Source of the DNA: Cognataquiflexum nitidum
GTDB lineage: Bacteria; Bacteroidota; Bacteroidia; Cytophagales; Cyclobacteriaceae
DNA: 64,000 nt
Assembly: GCF_022538055.1 (NCBI RefSeq)
Contig: NZ_JAKZAM010000015.1
Location: 2,501-66,500, forward strand
Direction of reading: 5' to 3'
Each line of letters begins with the position of its first letter. The first letter of the stretch is position 1. Below, one piece after another: positions 10,327 through 19,346 of this stretch. The position numbers were made by a program, and so were the translations under genes. A model generated the notes under the pieces. That model searched no databases, was not told the DNA's origin, and worked only from the letters and a program-made list of their open reading frames with translations.

Positions 10327-13100
10327 CGGATGATCTGAACAGTCCCTTTGAGTTTTTGTTCTTGCTTTGTAGGATCCAAGACATCAAATTTTACTGTTGC
10401 AGTATAGAAATAAGTGCCCGAAGGCAATTCATTACCTTTTTTATCAGTACCATCCCATCTAATGTAGACGTCATTTTCTGTAGAAGATAGACTGTTGTAA
10501 TTGAAAACTTCCACACCCCATCTATTGACAATAAATATTTCTACTCCCAACACAAAACGTGGACATTTGGCGAATGGATTGTCAAAAGCCATAAAAGTCT
10601 CATTGATGCCGTCCCCGTTTGGGGTGAATGCGTTAGGCAAGAAATAGCTTGGGCAATTGTCTACACAGACAGTGTTGCTTGGTTCGCTTTCATTCCCCGA
10701 TCTGTCTACTGCTGTGATATAATAACATCCCCTGTAATTAGGAAGGTCTTTGATAAGGGCATCCCTTTCAAATGCAGAGTAAGTTTCGACCAATACAAAT
10801 TGACCTTCTTCGCCTTCTGAAGTGAAATACAGCCTGAAAGCACTCAATTCATCATCACAAACACCACTGAAATTGGGTTCCCAGCTAAGTTCATGCTCAA
10901 AGGTGTTGTTGCCACAGCCTTTTTCAGACAAGTATTCGGTACACTCAGGTCCTTCAAAAACCAATACAGGTGGACAAGGCAATCTGTCATCATCGGGTCT
11001 GGCACAGATGATTTGAGATTTGTTTTCCAAAGGATATTCAATTTGATCTATATTATATGCACCCTTTGTGATCACAAAATAGCAATATTCAATGTCCTTT
11101 TTTAGTGTGACACCATTGTGTCTGCCATCATCGAAATAAGTAAATCCTGTAACAGTGGGGTCAACTTCAGCAATAAGCTCAAAATTGTTTTCATCCAAAG
11201 CATCAGTATCATTTCTATTTCGATATACTTCGTGCTTGTATTGGGAAATCGTGTTGTTCCAAGGAGTGGTGAATTGCCATTTCAACTCAATAGCCTCATT
11301 GATGATGACCAAATCCAACCTTACAGAGGAGGCGGAACTTGAACTGTCAATAGTAGTTGTATTTTGCTTTAAAATTACCTTATAATTATACACCAGATTT
11401 TCAGTGTTCAATCCTGTATCAGTAAATGATGTATCGGAAGTACTGACAACAGACACTCTGTTTTGGCTTCCCGTAAAACCATTATTTCTTAAAAGTTCAT
11501 ATGTAAAAGGACCCGGGAATTGGGTTCTATCTATATCATAAGGAGGGGTCCATTTCACAAAAATCTGACCTGATTCAGTATCTGTTGCTTCTATGCTGAC
11601 ATTGGTTATCAATGGTACATCCACATCTATAGTAATGCAGATTTCTTCCGAGACAATACTTTCACCTGATCTCGGACTTGGGAATCCTGCCACCAACCTA
11701 TAGCAGTAGGTATTTCCGGGGGCTAAACCTTCGCCCATATTGGTGTCCAAGAAATCAAAAGTGGCCATATCTGTGGTTCCTACTAGCTCGTAGCCTGCCC
11801 TTATCCCGGTTTCACAGGAATCAGGCTCATAAGGATCGGAATTAATCTTTCTCCATACCTGCATGGTTTGCGCTGAACTCCCGCAGGAATAAGGGGCCCA
11901 TTGGACATTGACAGACCTACCTTGCCCCTGTTCTACATTCTCAAGAACGGGAGGTGGACCGATTACTTTAATATTCCAAGTCTTTATGTCTACAAGTGCA
12001 GGGCCTGATCTTGGTTGGTCGGTGATCCTAATTCTTACTTGATATTCTCTTTCACGGACGTGGCTACAAATGGTCTGCCATGAAAAATTAATCACTCCAG
12101 GTGTTATTTGGAATACTGACTCGGGAGTGTAGGTAGCAGGAGAGCTAAGAATTTCAATAGGGTCTCCAAAAACTTCAATTTTGATGGGGTCTCCGTCTGG
12201 GTCAGAACCCTGGATTATTTCCTCTATTTTTGTTCCTGCAACCACACAGAGGTCATCAGGAAGGATTAGTACAGGTCTATTGTTGTTGGAGTTTTCGATA
12301 ATAATCTGCATATCCCTCACCACATAGCCGATTAGTTGCCATTCTCCCGCGATTCTTCTGTATTCATTTATCCTGAATGCCACATTATATTGTCCGGCCA
12401 GACCAGGTGCATCCCAGACAAGGTCACCTGTCAAAGGGTCCACGGTCAAAAAAGGATTGGGAGATCCGTCTTCTCTATTGAAACTAAACTCAGGACTAGC
12501 GGGGCTACGGTAATTATTTACGGGTCTTTGAAAATTCTGCTTTGGAATGTCTAAACTGTAGGATAAACTGTCCCCGTCAGGATCAAAGGCTCCGGGATTG
12601 TGAATAAATCTCCTGTTTACAGCACCATTGTCTACCGGAGGAATCGTCAAAACAGGAGAATTGTTGACTCCAATAAATGGATCGATGATGATCTGAGTCT
12701 CCACATAAAACGGAGTTTCAACAGAATTATCCATATTTAGGGTAAGGTCATTCCTGTTGAATTCCCTAAACCAGATAGTATATCTTCCTGGCCCCTGAAA
12801 TGTGTGTTCAATGACAAATGTATTTTTTTCGATTTGGTTGCCTAAAGCTTCTACAAGTTGAAAGTCGCTTTCGGTATTAAGGCTGACTTCTCTGCCATCA
12901 CCAAAATTGATAAATCCAGGACCAAACTCAACACTTGATCTGGTATCAGTATAACCAACTACTGTTATCTTATAAGTCAATGTCTGTATCGAAACCCGCT
13001 CTGCTGTGATCTCCCCAGCACGGATGTGCGTGGCAAATGCCTGGGAAACAGAAAGGATCAAAATACAAAAGGAAATTAAAAATGAATATCGTAATCTCAT
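10323..13100 (-). CDS. Large secreted protein with type IX (gliding-motility type) C-terminal sorting domain
   Basis: This 925-residue protein has a signal peptide (about residues 1-23, ending AFA). Ig/cadherin-like segments with calcium-binding style FDPDGDSLSYSL and GSDPDGDPIKIEV follow near residues 172 and 297. Several fibronectin type III-like domains follow (about 385-820). The C-terminal about 95 residues form a canonical type-B CTD: YFLPNAFTPNGDGINETF, VEIFIVNRWGVEVFNY, WDGTDKKG, LPSGTYFYTATV and a final KGTVQIIR. Such CTDs direct export through the type IX system. The role is probably surface adhesion or gliding, inferred from the architecture. It is coupled to the DCC gene. Confidence 0.9.
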   Translation of the reverse strand: MRLRYSFLISFCILILSVSQAFATHIRAGEITAERVSIQTLTYKITVVGYTDTRSSVEFGPGFINFGDGREVSLNTESDFQLVEALGNQIEKNTFVIEHTFQGPGRYTIWFREFNRNDLTLNMDNSVETPFYVETQIIIDPFIGVNNSPVLTIPPVDNGAVNRRFIHNPGAFDPDGDSLSYSLDIPKQNFQRPVNNYRSPASPEFSFNREDGSPNPFLTVDPLTGDLVWDAPGLAGQYNVAFRINEYRRIAGEWQLIGYVVRDMQIIIENSNNNRPVLILPDDLCVVAGTKIEEIIQGSDPDGDPIKIEVFGDPIEILSSPATYTPESVFQITPGVINFSWQTICSHVREREYQVRIRITDQPRSGPALVDIKTWNIKVIGPPPVLENVEQGQGRSVNVQWAPYSCGSSAQTMQVWRKINSDPYEPDSCETGIRAGYELVGTTDMATFDFLDTNMGEGLAPGNTYCYRLVAGFPSPRSGESIVSEEICITIDVDVPLITNVSIEATDTESGQIFVKWTPPYDIDRTQFPGPFTYELLRNNGFTGSQNRVSVVSTSDTSFTDTGLNTENLVYNYKVILKQNTTTIDSSSSASSVRLDLVIINEAIELKWQFTTPWNNTISQYKHEVYRNRNDTDALDENNFELIAEVDPTVTGFTYFDDGRHNGVTLKKDIEYCYFVITKGAYNIDQIEYPLENKSQIICARPDDDRLPCPPVLVFEGPECTEYLSEKGCGNNTFEHELSWEPNFSGVCDDELSAFRLYFTSEGEEGQFVLVETYSAFERDALIKDLPNYRGCYYITAVDRSGNESEPSNTVCVDNCPSYFLPNAFTPNGDGINETFMAFDNPFAKCPRFVLGVEIFIVNRWGVEVFNYNSLSSTENDVYIRWDGTDKKGNELPSGTYFYTATVKFDVLDPTKQEQKLKGTVQIIR

Positions 13101-13280
13101 GCAGGTAGAATTTGATCATCAAGATATACGAAAATAAATAAATCAGGATGAAATTTTGTACTTAAATCAAACAATAAAAATAAACAGATGGTTAGCAGTA
13201 AATTAAAAAGAAGTGAAAATAACCTCTTAATAAAGGCTATTTAGAATAATTTAAAATAAGTTCATTCGATTGCTCTTGGA

Positions 13281-13311
13281 TTGTTTACTAACCTTTCCAA
13301 ATGTAAATTTG
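13281..13311 (+). promoter_or_regulatory. Predicted promoter of sdhCAB
   Basis: TTG at 13281-13283 and TAAATTTG at 13304-13311 are separated by 20 bases, matching the Bacteroidota sigma factor pattern (TTG, 19-23 bases, TAnnTTTG). The sdhC ATG is 50 bases further on. The rest of the 261-base gap is AT-rich with no gene. Confidence 0.65.
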
Positions 13312-13361
13312 GCCTCTAAGTTTAAAAACCTATTTTCAATCGAACACTTAAGAAAAAACAT

Positions 13362-14045
13362 ATGAGTTGGGTATCAAAAACCTTAAGCAGCACCTTGGGC
13401 AAAAAACTACTAATGGCCCTTACAGGATTGTTTTTAATATTATTCTTGGTCATCCATTTGATTGGTAACCTTCAGCTTTTATTTCCCGATAACGGTGAGT
13501 CTTTTAACCTTTATGCAGACAGCATGGCCAACAATCCACTCATCAGGATAGTCTCTATCGGTAACTTTGCTTTTATCCTTCTTCATGTTCTCTATTCTAT
13601 TATGTTATCAAGACATAATAATATTTCTAGGCCGATAGATTATGCGGTAAACAAAGCTTCCACAAACAGTTCTTGGTCTTCACGAAATATGGGGATTCTT
13701 GGTACAATTATCTTAATATTTCTCTTGGTACATTTAAAGGGGTTTTATTACGAAATCAAATTTGGCGAAATGCCTACGGTGGATTACGCGGGAGTGACTT
13801 ACAAAAACGTATTTGCAATTGTTGCGGCAGCGTATTCCAATGTGCTATATGTCGCATTTTATGTTGTCGCTATGGGGTTCTTGGGTTTTCACCTTTCCCA
13901 TGGATTTGCAAGTGCCTTTCAGACCCTTGGTCTAAATCACGTGAAATATTCTCCTTTGATCCAGAAAGTCGGTTTTGGCTTTTCTATCATAGTTCCGGCT
14001 CTTTTTGCCCTGATTCCTATTGTGATGTACATCCAGTCGCTTTGA
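13362..14045 (+). CDS. sdhC: Succinate dehydrogenase/fumarate reductase cytochrome b subunit
   Basis: This 227-residue integral membrane protein of the class B (single large anchor, five-helix) succinate:quinone oxidoreductases has membrane segments near residues 20-40, 63-83, 112-130, 155-178 and 200-222. Likely haem-ligand histidines lie in LVIHLIGN, LLHVLYS, LLVHLKG and GFHLSHGFASAFQTLG. It anchors the flavoprotein and iron-sulfur subunits and passes electrons to menaquinone. It is the first gene of the sdhCAB operon, 44 bases before sdhA. Confidence 0.94.
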   Translation: MSWVSKTLSSTLGKKLLMALTGLFLILFLVIHLIGNLQLLFPDNGESFNLYADSMANNPLIRIVSIGNFAFILLHVLYSIMLSRHNNISRPIDYAVNKASTNSSWSSRNMGILGTIILIFLLVHLKGFYYEIKFGEMPTVDYAGVTYKNVFAIVAAAYSNVLYVAFYVVAMGFLGFHLSHGFASAFQTLGLNHVKYSPLIQKVGFGFSIIVPALFALIPIVMYIQSL

Positions 14046-14089
14046 ATGGATTGATTAAAAATGAATGTAGAAAATTAAATCTGACCTAG

Positions 14090-16024
14090 ATGATACTAGA
14101 TTCTAAAATACCTGAAGGCCCATTGGCAGAAAAATGGACCAAACATAAATTTAACGTGAAGTTGGTCAACCCGGCCAATAAAAGGAAATATGATGTCATT
14201 GTCGTTGGGACAGGACTTGCAGGTGCTTCAGCAGCAGCTTCTCTGGCAGAGTTGGGGTACAATGTAAAAGCGTTTTGTTTCCAAGACAGCCCACGAAGGG
14301 CGCATTCTATTGCAGCTCAGGGAGGAATTAATGCAGCTAAAAACTACCAAAACGACGGGGATTCAGTGTACAGGTTGTTTTATGACACCATAAAGGGAGG
14401 TGACTACAGGGCAAGAGAGTCCAATGTCTACCGCTTAGCAGAGGTGTCTGTAAAGATCATTGACCAATGTGTGGCCCAAGGCGTTCCTTTTGCCCGTGAG
14501 TATGGAGGCTTGTTGGCCAACCGGTCTTTTGGAGGGGCGCAAGTTTCACGTACTTTTTACGCGAGAGGCCAGACAGGCCAGCAATTACTTCTAGGCGCTT
14601 ATTCAGCATTGAGCCGTCAGGTTGCCAATGGTAAAGTGAAATTGTACCCACGTACTGAGATGATGGATGTGGTGACTATTGATGGGAAAGCAAAGGGAAT
14701 CATAACAAGGAATCTGATTACAGGTGCTATAGAATCTCACGCTGCACATGCAGTTTTGCTTTGCACAGGCGGTTATGGTAATGTATTCTTTCTGTCTACC
14801 AATGCCATGGGATCTAATGTGACGGCAGCATGGAGGGCGCATAAAAAAGGCGCCTTGATGGCAAATCCGTGCTTTACACAGATTCACCCTACATGTATTC
14901 CGGTGTCAGGAGACCATCAGTCCAAATTGACGCTTATGTCCGAATCTTTGAGAAACGACGGTAGGGTATGGGTACCTGCCACTGTTGCTACTGCAGAAAA
15001 ACTTAGAAAAGGCCAAATCAAAGCCAACGATATCAAAGAGGAAGACAGGGATTATTTCTTAGAAAGAAAATATCCTTCCTTCGGTAACCTTGTGCCAAGA
15101 GATGTTGCATCAAGAAATGCAAAATATGTTTGTGATGAAGGCAGGGGAGTAAATGAAACAGGAGAAGCTGTTTTCTTGGATTTTAGAGATGCTATCAAAA
15201 GAGACGGAAAAGATATCATCAGTGCCAAGTATGGCAACTTGTTTGACATGTATCAGCAGATTACAGGTGAAAATCCTTATGAAATGCCAATGATGATATA
15301 CCCTGCAGTCCACTACACAATGGGCGGGCTTTGGGTGGATTACAACCTGATGACCAATGTCCCCGGCTTGTATGCATTGGGTGAAGCCAACTTTTCTGAC
15401 CATGGTGCCAATAGGTTGGGTGCCTCTGCGTTGATGCAGGGACTTGCAGATGGATATTTCGTGATTCCTTATACCATAGGGGATTATTTGGCGCAAAATC
15501 CTGCCGGAAAAATCGGGACCGACCATCCGGAATTCCAAAAGGCCGAAAAAGAGGTAAAAGAGAGGATTCAAAAACTTCTCGGCATCAAAGGAGAAAAGAC
15601 CATTGACCATTTCCATAAGAGATTGGGAAAGATCATGTGGGATTATTGCGGAATGGCTAGAACAGAAGAAGGTCTAAAAAAAGCAAAAGCTATGATCAAA
15701 GAACTGAAATCGGAGTTTTGGTCAAGCGTTAATGTACTTGGAGACAACGAAGAACTCAACCAATCTCTCGAAAAAGCGCATAGAGTTGCAGACTTTATTG
15801 AGTTGGGAGAGCTGATGGTCGATGATGCTTTGAACAGAAATGAATCCTGTGGGGGTCATTTCAGGGAAGAATACCAGACTCCTGAAGGAGAAGCCCTAAG
15901 AGACGATGAAAATTTCGCCTACGTGGCAGCTTGGAAATACCTTGGAGAAGGTCAGGAAGAGGAATTGGTCAAAGAACCGTTGATATTTGAAAACGTCAAA
16001 CTGACCCAAAGAAGTTACAAGTAA
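14090..16024 (+). CDS. sdhA: Succinate dehydrogenase/fumarate reductase flavoprotein subunit
   Basis: This 644-residue subunit oxidises succinate to fumarate with covalently bound FAD. The FAD-binding [18 protein letters not shown] lies near residue 41. The histidyl-FAD region [17 protein letters not shown] lies near 73, and active-site text [12 protein letters not shown] with SESLRNDGR near 265-290. [11 protein letters not shown] and [22 protein letters not shown] follow near 410-450. The length is that of class B enzymes. It is the second gene of sdhCAB, 27 bases before sdhB. Confidence 0.97.
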   Translation: MILDSKIPEGPLAEKWTKHKFNVKLVNPANKRKYDVIVVGTGLAGASAAASLAELGYNVKAFCFQDSPRRAHSIAAQGGINAAKNYQNDGDSVYRLFYDTIKGGDYRARESNVYRLAEVSVKIIDQCVAQGVPFAREYGGLLANRSFGGAQVSRTFYARGQTGQQLLLGAYSALSRQVANGKVKLYPRTEMMDVVTIDGKAKGIITRNLITGAIESHAAHAVLLCTGGYGNVFFLSTNAMGSNVTAAWRAHKKGALMANPCFTQIHPTCIPVSGDHQSKLTLMSESLRNDGRVWVPATVATAEKLRKGQIKANDIKEEDRDYFLERKYPSFGNLVPRDVASRNAKYVCDEGRGVNETGEAVFLDFRDAIKRDGKDIISAKYGNLFDMYQQITGENPYEMPMMIYPAVHYTMGGLWVDYNLMTNVPGLYALGEANFSDHGANRLGASALMQGLADGYFVIPYTIGDYLAQNPAGKIGTDHPEFQKAEKEVKERIQKLLGIKGEKTIDHFHKRLGKIMWDYCGMARTEEGLKKAKAMIKELKSEFWSSVNVLGDNEELNQSLEKAHRVADFIELGELMVDDALNRNESCGGHFREEYQTPEGEALRDDENFAYVAAWKYLGEGQEEELVKEPLIFENVKLTQRSYK

Positions 16025-16051
16025 ACCAGACGCATTTAACTCGTTAGAGAT

Positions 16052-16801
16052 ATGAATTTAACTTTGAAAATCTGGAGACAGAAAAACAACTCCGACAAGG
16101 GGGGATTTAAAGATTATAAATTGGGGGGAGTATCCAAGGATATGTCCTTTCTGGAAATGCTTGATGTACTCAATGAAGAACTTGCAGCCAAAGGCGAAGA
16201 TCCGGTACATTTCGACCATGACTGTAGAGAAGGAATCTGCGGAATGTGCTCTCTTTATATTAATGGAAAGCCTCATGGCCCTCAGCAAACTACCACCTGC
16301 CAGTTGCACATGCGTTCGTTCAATGATGGGGAGACCATTACCATTGAACCTTGGAGAGCAAAAGCATTTCCTGTATTAAAGGATTTGGTGACTGACAGGT
16401 CTGCTTTCGATAGGATAATCCAAGCAGGAGGTTATGTTTCTGTCAATACAGGAGGCGTCCCTGATGCCAACGAAATCCCTATTCCAAAAACTATCGCCGA
16501 TATGGCTATGGATGCAGCACAGTGTATCGGATGCGGTGCCTGTGTAGCCGCCTGCAAAAATGCCTCAGCCATGTTGTTTACTTCTGCCAAAGTTTCTCAG
16601 TTGGCATTGCTGCCCCAAGGTCAGGTAGAAAGAAAAACACGAGCAGAGAAAATGGTAGCCCAAATGGACGCCGAGGGTTTTGGTGCCTGTACCAATACCG
16701 GTGCCTGTGAAGCGGAATGTCCAAAAGGAATCAGCATCACGAATATTGCCCGTATGAACAGGGAATATTTTTCAGCTGTTGTCAGCAGTCAAAACGTCTG
16801 A
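16052..16801 (+). CDS. sdhB: Succinate dehydrogenase/fumarate reductase iron-sulfur subunit
   Basis: This 249-residue electron-transfer subunit carries three clusters. The 2Fe-2S ligands are in CREGICGMC near residue 58 with a further Cys in TTCQLH near 79. The 4Fe-4S and 3Fe-4S clusters lie in [13 protein letters not shown] near 158 and [15 protein letters not shown] near 212. It joins SdhA to the membrane anchor SdhC. It is the last gene of the operon and is followed by a strong terminator. Confidence 0.97.
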   Translation: MNLTLKIWRQKNNSDKGGFKDYKLGGVSKDMSFLEMLDVLNEELAAKGEDPVHFDHDCREGICGMCSLYINGKPHGPQQTTTCQLHMRSFNDGETITIEPWRAKAFPVLKDLVTDRSAFDRIIQAGGYVSVNTGGVPDANEIPIPKTIADMAMDAAQCIGCGACVAACKNASAMLFTSAKVSQLALLPQGQVERKTRAEKMVAQMDAEGFGACTNTGACEAECPKGISITNIARMNREYFSAVVSSQNV

Positions 16802-16821
16802 TTCCAAATATAATAGAATAG

Positions 16822-16849
16822 AAAAAGCCGGCTTGTCCGGCTTTTTTTT
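16822..16849 (+). terminator. Intrinsic terminator of sdhCAB
   Basis: AAAAAGCCGG and CCGGCTTTTTTTT form the stem around a CTTGT-centred loop, 21 bases after the sdhB stop. Confidence 0.93.
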
Positions 16850-16960
16850 GACCAAACCACACCTTACATCGGTGAAATTATATTAATTCTTTCTTTTGGC
16901 CTAAAGTAATTATTCATATCTTTGAAAAATCATTTTAAATAGATTTTTTATTAGGTAAAG

Positions 16961-16989
16961 GAAAGTGCACATGTACTTTCTCTTTTTTT
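16961..16989 (+). terminator. Hairpin with T run upstream of the GNAT gene (possible attenuator)
   Basis: GAAAGT and ACTTTC flank GCACATGT, followed by TCTTTTTTT. It lies 112 bases after the sdh terminator and 140 bases before the GNAT gene, too far from sdhB to be needed as its terminator. It may belong to a short leader transcript. Confidence 0.4.
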
Positions 16990-17128
16990 GCTTGTAAATC
17001 CCATAAGTTTCTGTAAAAGGAATTCATTGATTTTGTGAAAGGCACATATTCAACAGATGAATAGCCTTACTCCGGATTATTAAAGTCTAGCCATGTCTTT
17101 GGCGGCTTATTTGCTTATTTTCTGATTT

Positions 17129-17602
17129 ATGAAAACCAAGAATCAAATCCACTTAGGACCTATGCTTAAAATAGAAACCTTAGCCCCCAAGAATCAAGCT
17201 ACTATCCTGCAGAAAAAAGAAATAGCTGAGTTTCTATTTGTCCAGCTAGAACAATATGGAGATCCAATAGGCCATATATTGAAATGTTTGGATTATGCTT
17301 TAAATCAAGCTGAAGACAAGGGCGGATTTGTAGTCATGGCTAGACAAATTGATGAGATAGTCGGTGCAGTAGTGGTAAACAAAACTGGAATGTCTGGATA
17401 TATCCCTGAAAATATACTTGTATATATCGCTGTTGATGCCTCCCAGCGCGGCAAAGGTTTAGGAAAAACTTTGATGAAAACAGCCATTGATTTGGCACAT
17501 GGAGATATAGCATTGCATGTAGAACCGGATAATCCGGCCAAAAAGCTCTACGAGAAACTGGGGTTTTCCAATAAGTACTTAGAAATGAGGTTAAATAAAT
17601 AA
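17129..17602 (+). CDS. GNAT family N-acetyltransferase
   Basis: This 157-residue protein has the GNAT acetyl-CoA-binding fold. The pyrophosphate loop appears as QRGKGLGKTLM near residue 109, preceded by the beta strand ILVYIAVDAS and followed by NPAKKLYEKLGF near 139. A second ATG at 17162 would remove 11 residues. The stop is one base from the ATG of the ornithine-racemase-like gene, so the two form an operon. The acyl acceptor is unknown, but the partner suggests an amino acid or D-amino acid substrate. Confidence 0.88.
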   Translation: MKTKNQIHLGPMLKIETLAPKNQATILQKKEIAEFLFVQLEQYGDPIGHILKCLDYALNQAEDKGGFVVMARQIDEIVGAVVVNKTGMSGYIPENILVYIAVDASQRGKGLGKTLMKTAIDLAHGDIALHVEPDNPAKKLYEKLGFSNKYLEMRLNK

Positions 17603-17603
17603 G

Positions 17604-18677
17604 ATGGCATTTTTGACTTTAAACAGAATCAAACTCCAAGAGAATTTCTACTACCTTAAAAAAAACTTTGAAGAGAATGATATCTCTTGGGGGGTTGTAT
17701 CCAAAATGCTCTGCGGAAACAGGAGTTTTCTAAAGGAATTAATAGATCTTGGAGTAACCGAAATCCATGATTCACGGATCAGCAATCTTGCCAAAGTAAA
17801 AGAAATAGCTTCCTCTATTCAGACAGTTTATATAAAGCCAGTCTCGAAAAGGAATATTCCAAAAATGGTCAAATACGCAGATGTCAGCCTAAACAGCGAA
17901 TTGAATACGATCAGATGGATTTCGGAAGAGGCAAAAAAACAATCAAAGAACCATAAGATCATCATCATGGTCGAAACAGGAGATCTCAGAGAAGGTGTTG
18001 TCGGTGACCTAATTGTAGATTTTTATGAACAGATATTTGAACTCCCTAATATCGAAATTATTGGATTAGGTACCAATCTTAACTGTCTCAATGGGGTGAT
18101 GCCTTCCTCCGATAAATTGATTCAGCTTTCGCTTTATAAGCAGATTATCGAACTCAAATTCAATAAAAAAATCCCTTGGGTATCGGCAGGCACTTCGGTG
18201 ACCATTCCCTTACTCAAGACTCATCAGCTTCCTAAAGGCATTAACCATTTTAGAGTAGGTGAGACACTTTACTTCGGGGTAGATCTATTTGAGAATAATA
18301 TTATACCGGGAATGCATGGTGATGTCTTTGAGCTTAATGCCGAAATCATTGAAATGCAGGAAAAATCCCTGTTGTCTTCAGGGACGCTTGCTGCTAATCC
18401 ACAGGGAGAGGTCATGGAAATCGATAGTAGTCTATACGGCAGGACTTCTTTCAGGGCAATTTTGGATATTGGGCTATTGGATATTGACCCAAGATACCTC
18501 ATTCCTAAAGATGATAAATTTGAGATATTGGGGGCTAGTTCAGACATGTTGATTCTGAATCTCGGCCGTAATCCCCATGAATATAAGGTTGGTGATTTAG
18601 TCAAATTCAACCTAAAATATATGGGAGCCCTGGGGATAATGAATTCTAGTTATGTCGATAAGGTGATTATCAATTAA
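17604..18677 (+). CDS. Alanine/ornithine racemase family PLP-dependent enzyme
   Basis: This 357-residue protein has a PLP-dependent alanine-racemase-type TIM barrel followed by a C-terminal beta domain. The likely PLP lysine lies in WGVVSKMLCGN (near residue 34), the position used by the ornithine racemase group. HDSRISNLAKV, VSLNSELNTI, MVETGDLREG (near 132) and HFRVGETLYFG with the C-terminal FEILGASSDMLIL match what I recall of clostridial ornithine racemase in order and spacing. Expected activity is racemisation of ornithine or another basic amino acid. It is cytoplasmic and forms an operon with the GNAT gene one base upstream. Confidence 0.85.
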   Translation: MAFLTLNRIKLQENFYYLKKNFEENDISWGVVSKMLCGNRSFLKELIDLGVTEIHDSRISNLAKVKEIASSIQTVYIKPVSKRNIPKMVKYADVSLNSELNTIRWISEEAKKQSKNHKIIIMVETGDLREGVVGDLIVDFYEQIFELPNIEIIGLGTNLNCLNGVMPSSDKLIQLSLYKQIIELKFNKKIPWVSAGTSVTIPLLKTHQLPKGINHFRVGETLYFGVDLFENNIIPGMHGDVFELNAEIIEMQEKSLLSSGTLAANPQGEVMEIDSSLYGRTSFRAILDIGLLDIDPRYLIPKDDKFEILGASSDMLILNLGRNPHEYKVGDLVKFNLKYMGALGIMNSSYVDKVIIN

Positions 18678-18772
18678 AAATAAAGGATTGGCTATCATAC
18701 AATTTTTATGAATACTCCGTAATAGTGCTTTTTGATTTTTTTAGTTAAAAAATAATCCATACTTATATTGGA

Positions 18773-19222
18773 TTAGTACTCATCATTGATTTCAATCCAA
18801 TAGCCATCTGGATCCTGAACATAGATCTGCTTTATGCCATCAGGACGGATATTGATTTTATTTTTATTTCCCGGCCAGTCTTCGTATTCCACACCGTTTT
18901 CTTTCAGGTTAGCAATGATCAAATCCATATTGGAGACGCTGAAGCAGATATGGTTAATTTTGTTGACAGTTATAGGTTGCCAAGGTGCTTCGATGAGATG
19001 GAGCGATAGGTTATTTCCAATATTCAGCCAAGCGTGTAGGCCATCTTTAAAAGGTTCATCAATTTCAGGAAACTCGAAGATATTTTTATAAAAATCACTG
19101 CTTCTCTTCAATTCCTTAACATATACAGCAATATGGGTAATTTTAGATTGTTGTGCCATAAGGTTAGTGGGGATCAGAGGCAAGATAAAAATAATCAATG
19201 CAATTAGAACCTGCTTTTTCAT
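18773..19222 (-). CDS. Secreted VOC (glyoxalase/bleomycin resistance/dioxygenase) superfamily protein
   Basis: This 149-residue protein has a signal peptide (about residues 1-24, ending LMAQ) followed by one complete VOC domain. KITHIAVYVKELKRSSDFY lies at its start, ISLHL/HICFSVSNMDLI in the middle, and the metal-site-like IYVQDPDGYWIEIND at the end. VOC enzymes bind a divalent metal, and many are lyases or isomerases. Export of a single VOC domain is less usual. It is a single gene, and its substrate is not readable. Confidence 0.85.
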   Translation of the reverse strand: MKKQVLIALIIFILPLIPTNLMAQQSKITHIAVYVKELKRSSDFYKNIFEFPEIDEPFKDGLHAWLNIGNNLSLHLIEAPWQPITVNKINHICFSVSNMDLIIANLKENGVEYEDWPGNKNKINIRPDGIKQIYVQDPDGYWIEINDEY

Positions 19223-19300
19223 GTTACTTGGGGTTTTGTATTTTTGAAGTTACAGTTTTTATCAGAATTTTCCGAAATAACAGGTAGTCTTGATTTTTTG

Positions 19301-19335
19301 AAGAAAAAAAAGGGGGATGTTTATCCCCCTTTTTT
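19301..19335. terminator. Intrinsic terminator after ctpA
   Basis: AGGGGGAT and ATCCCCCT form an 8-bp stem with a GTTT loop flanked by A and T runs. It ends ctpA on the - strand 12 bases past its stop. Confidence 0.92.
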
Positions 19336-19346
19336 ATTTCTTTCTG

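Noticed and set aside
15110-15616. Antisense frame of 168 codons in sdhA
   Set aside because: Mirror of a highly conserved enzyme; no protein features.
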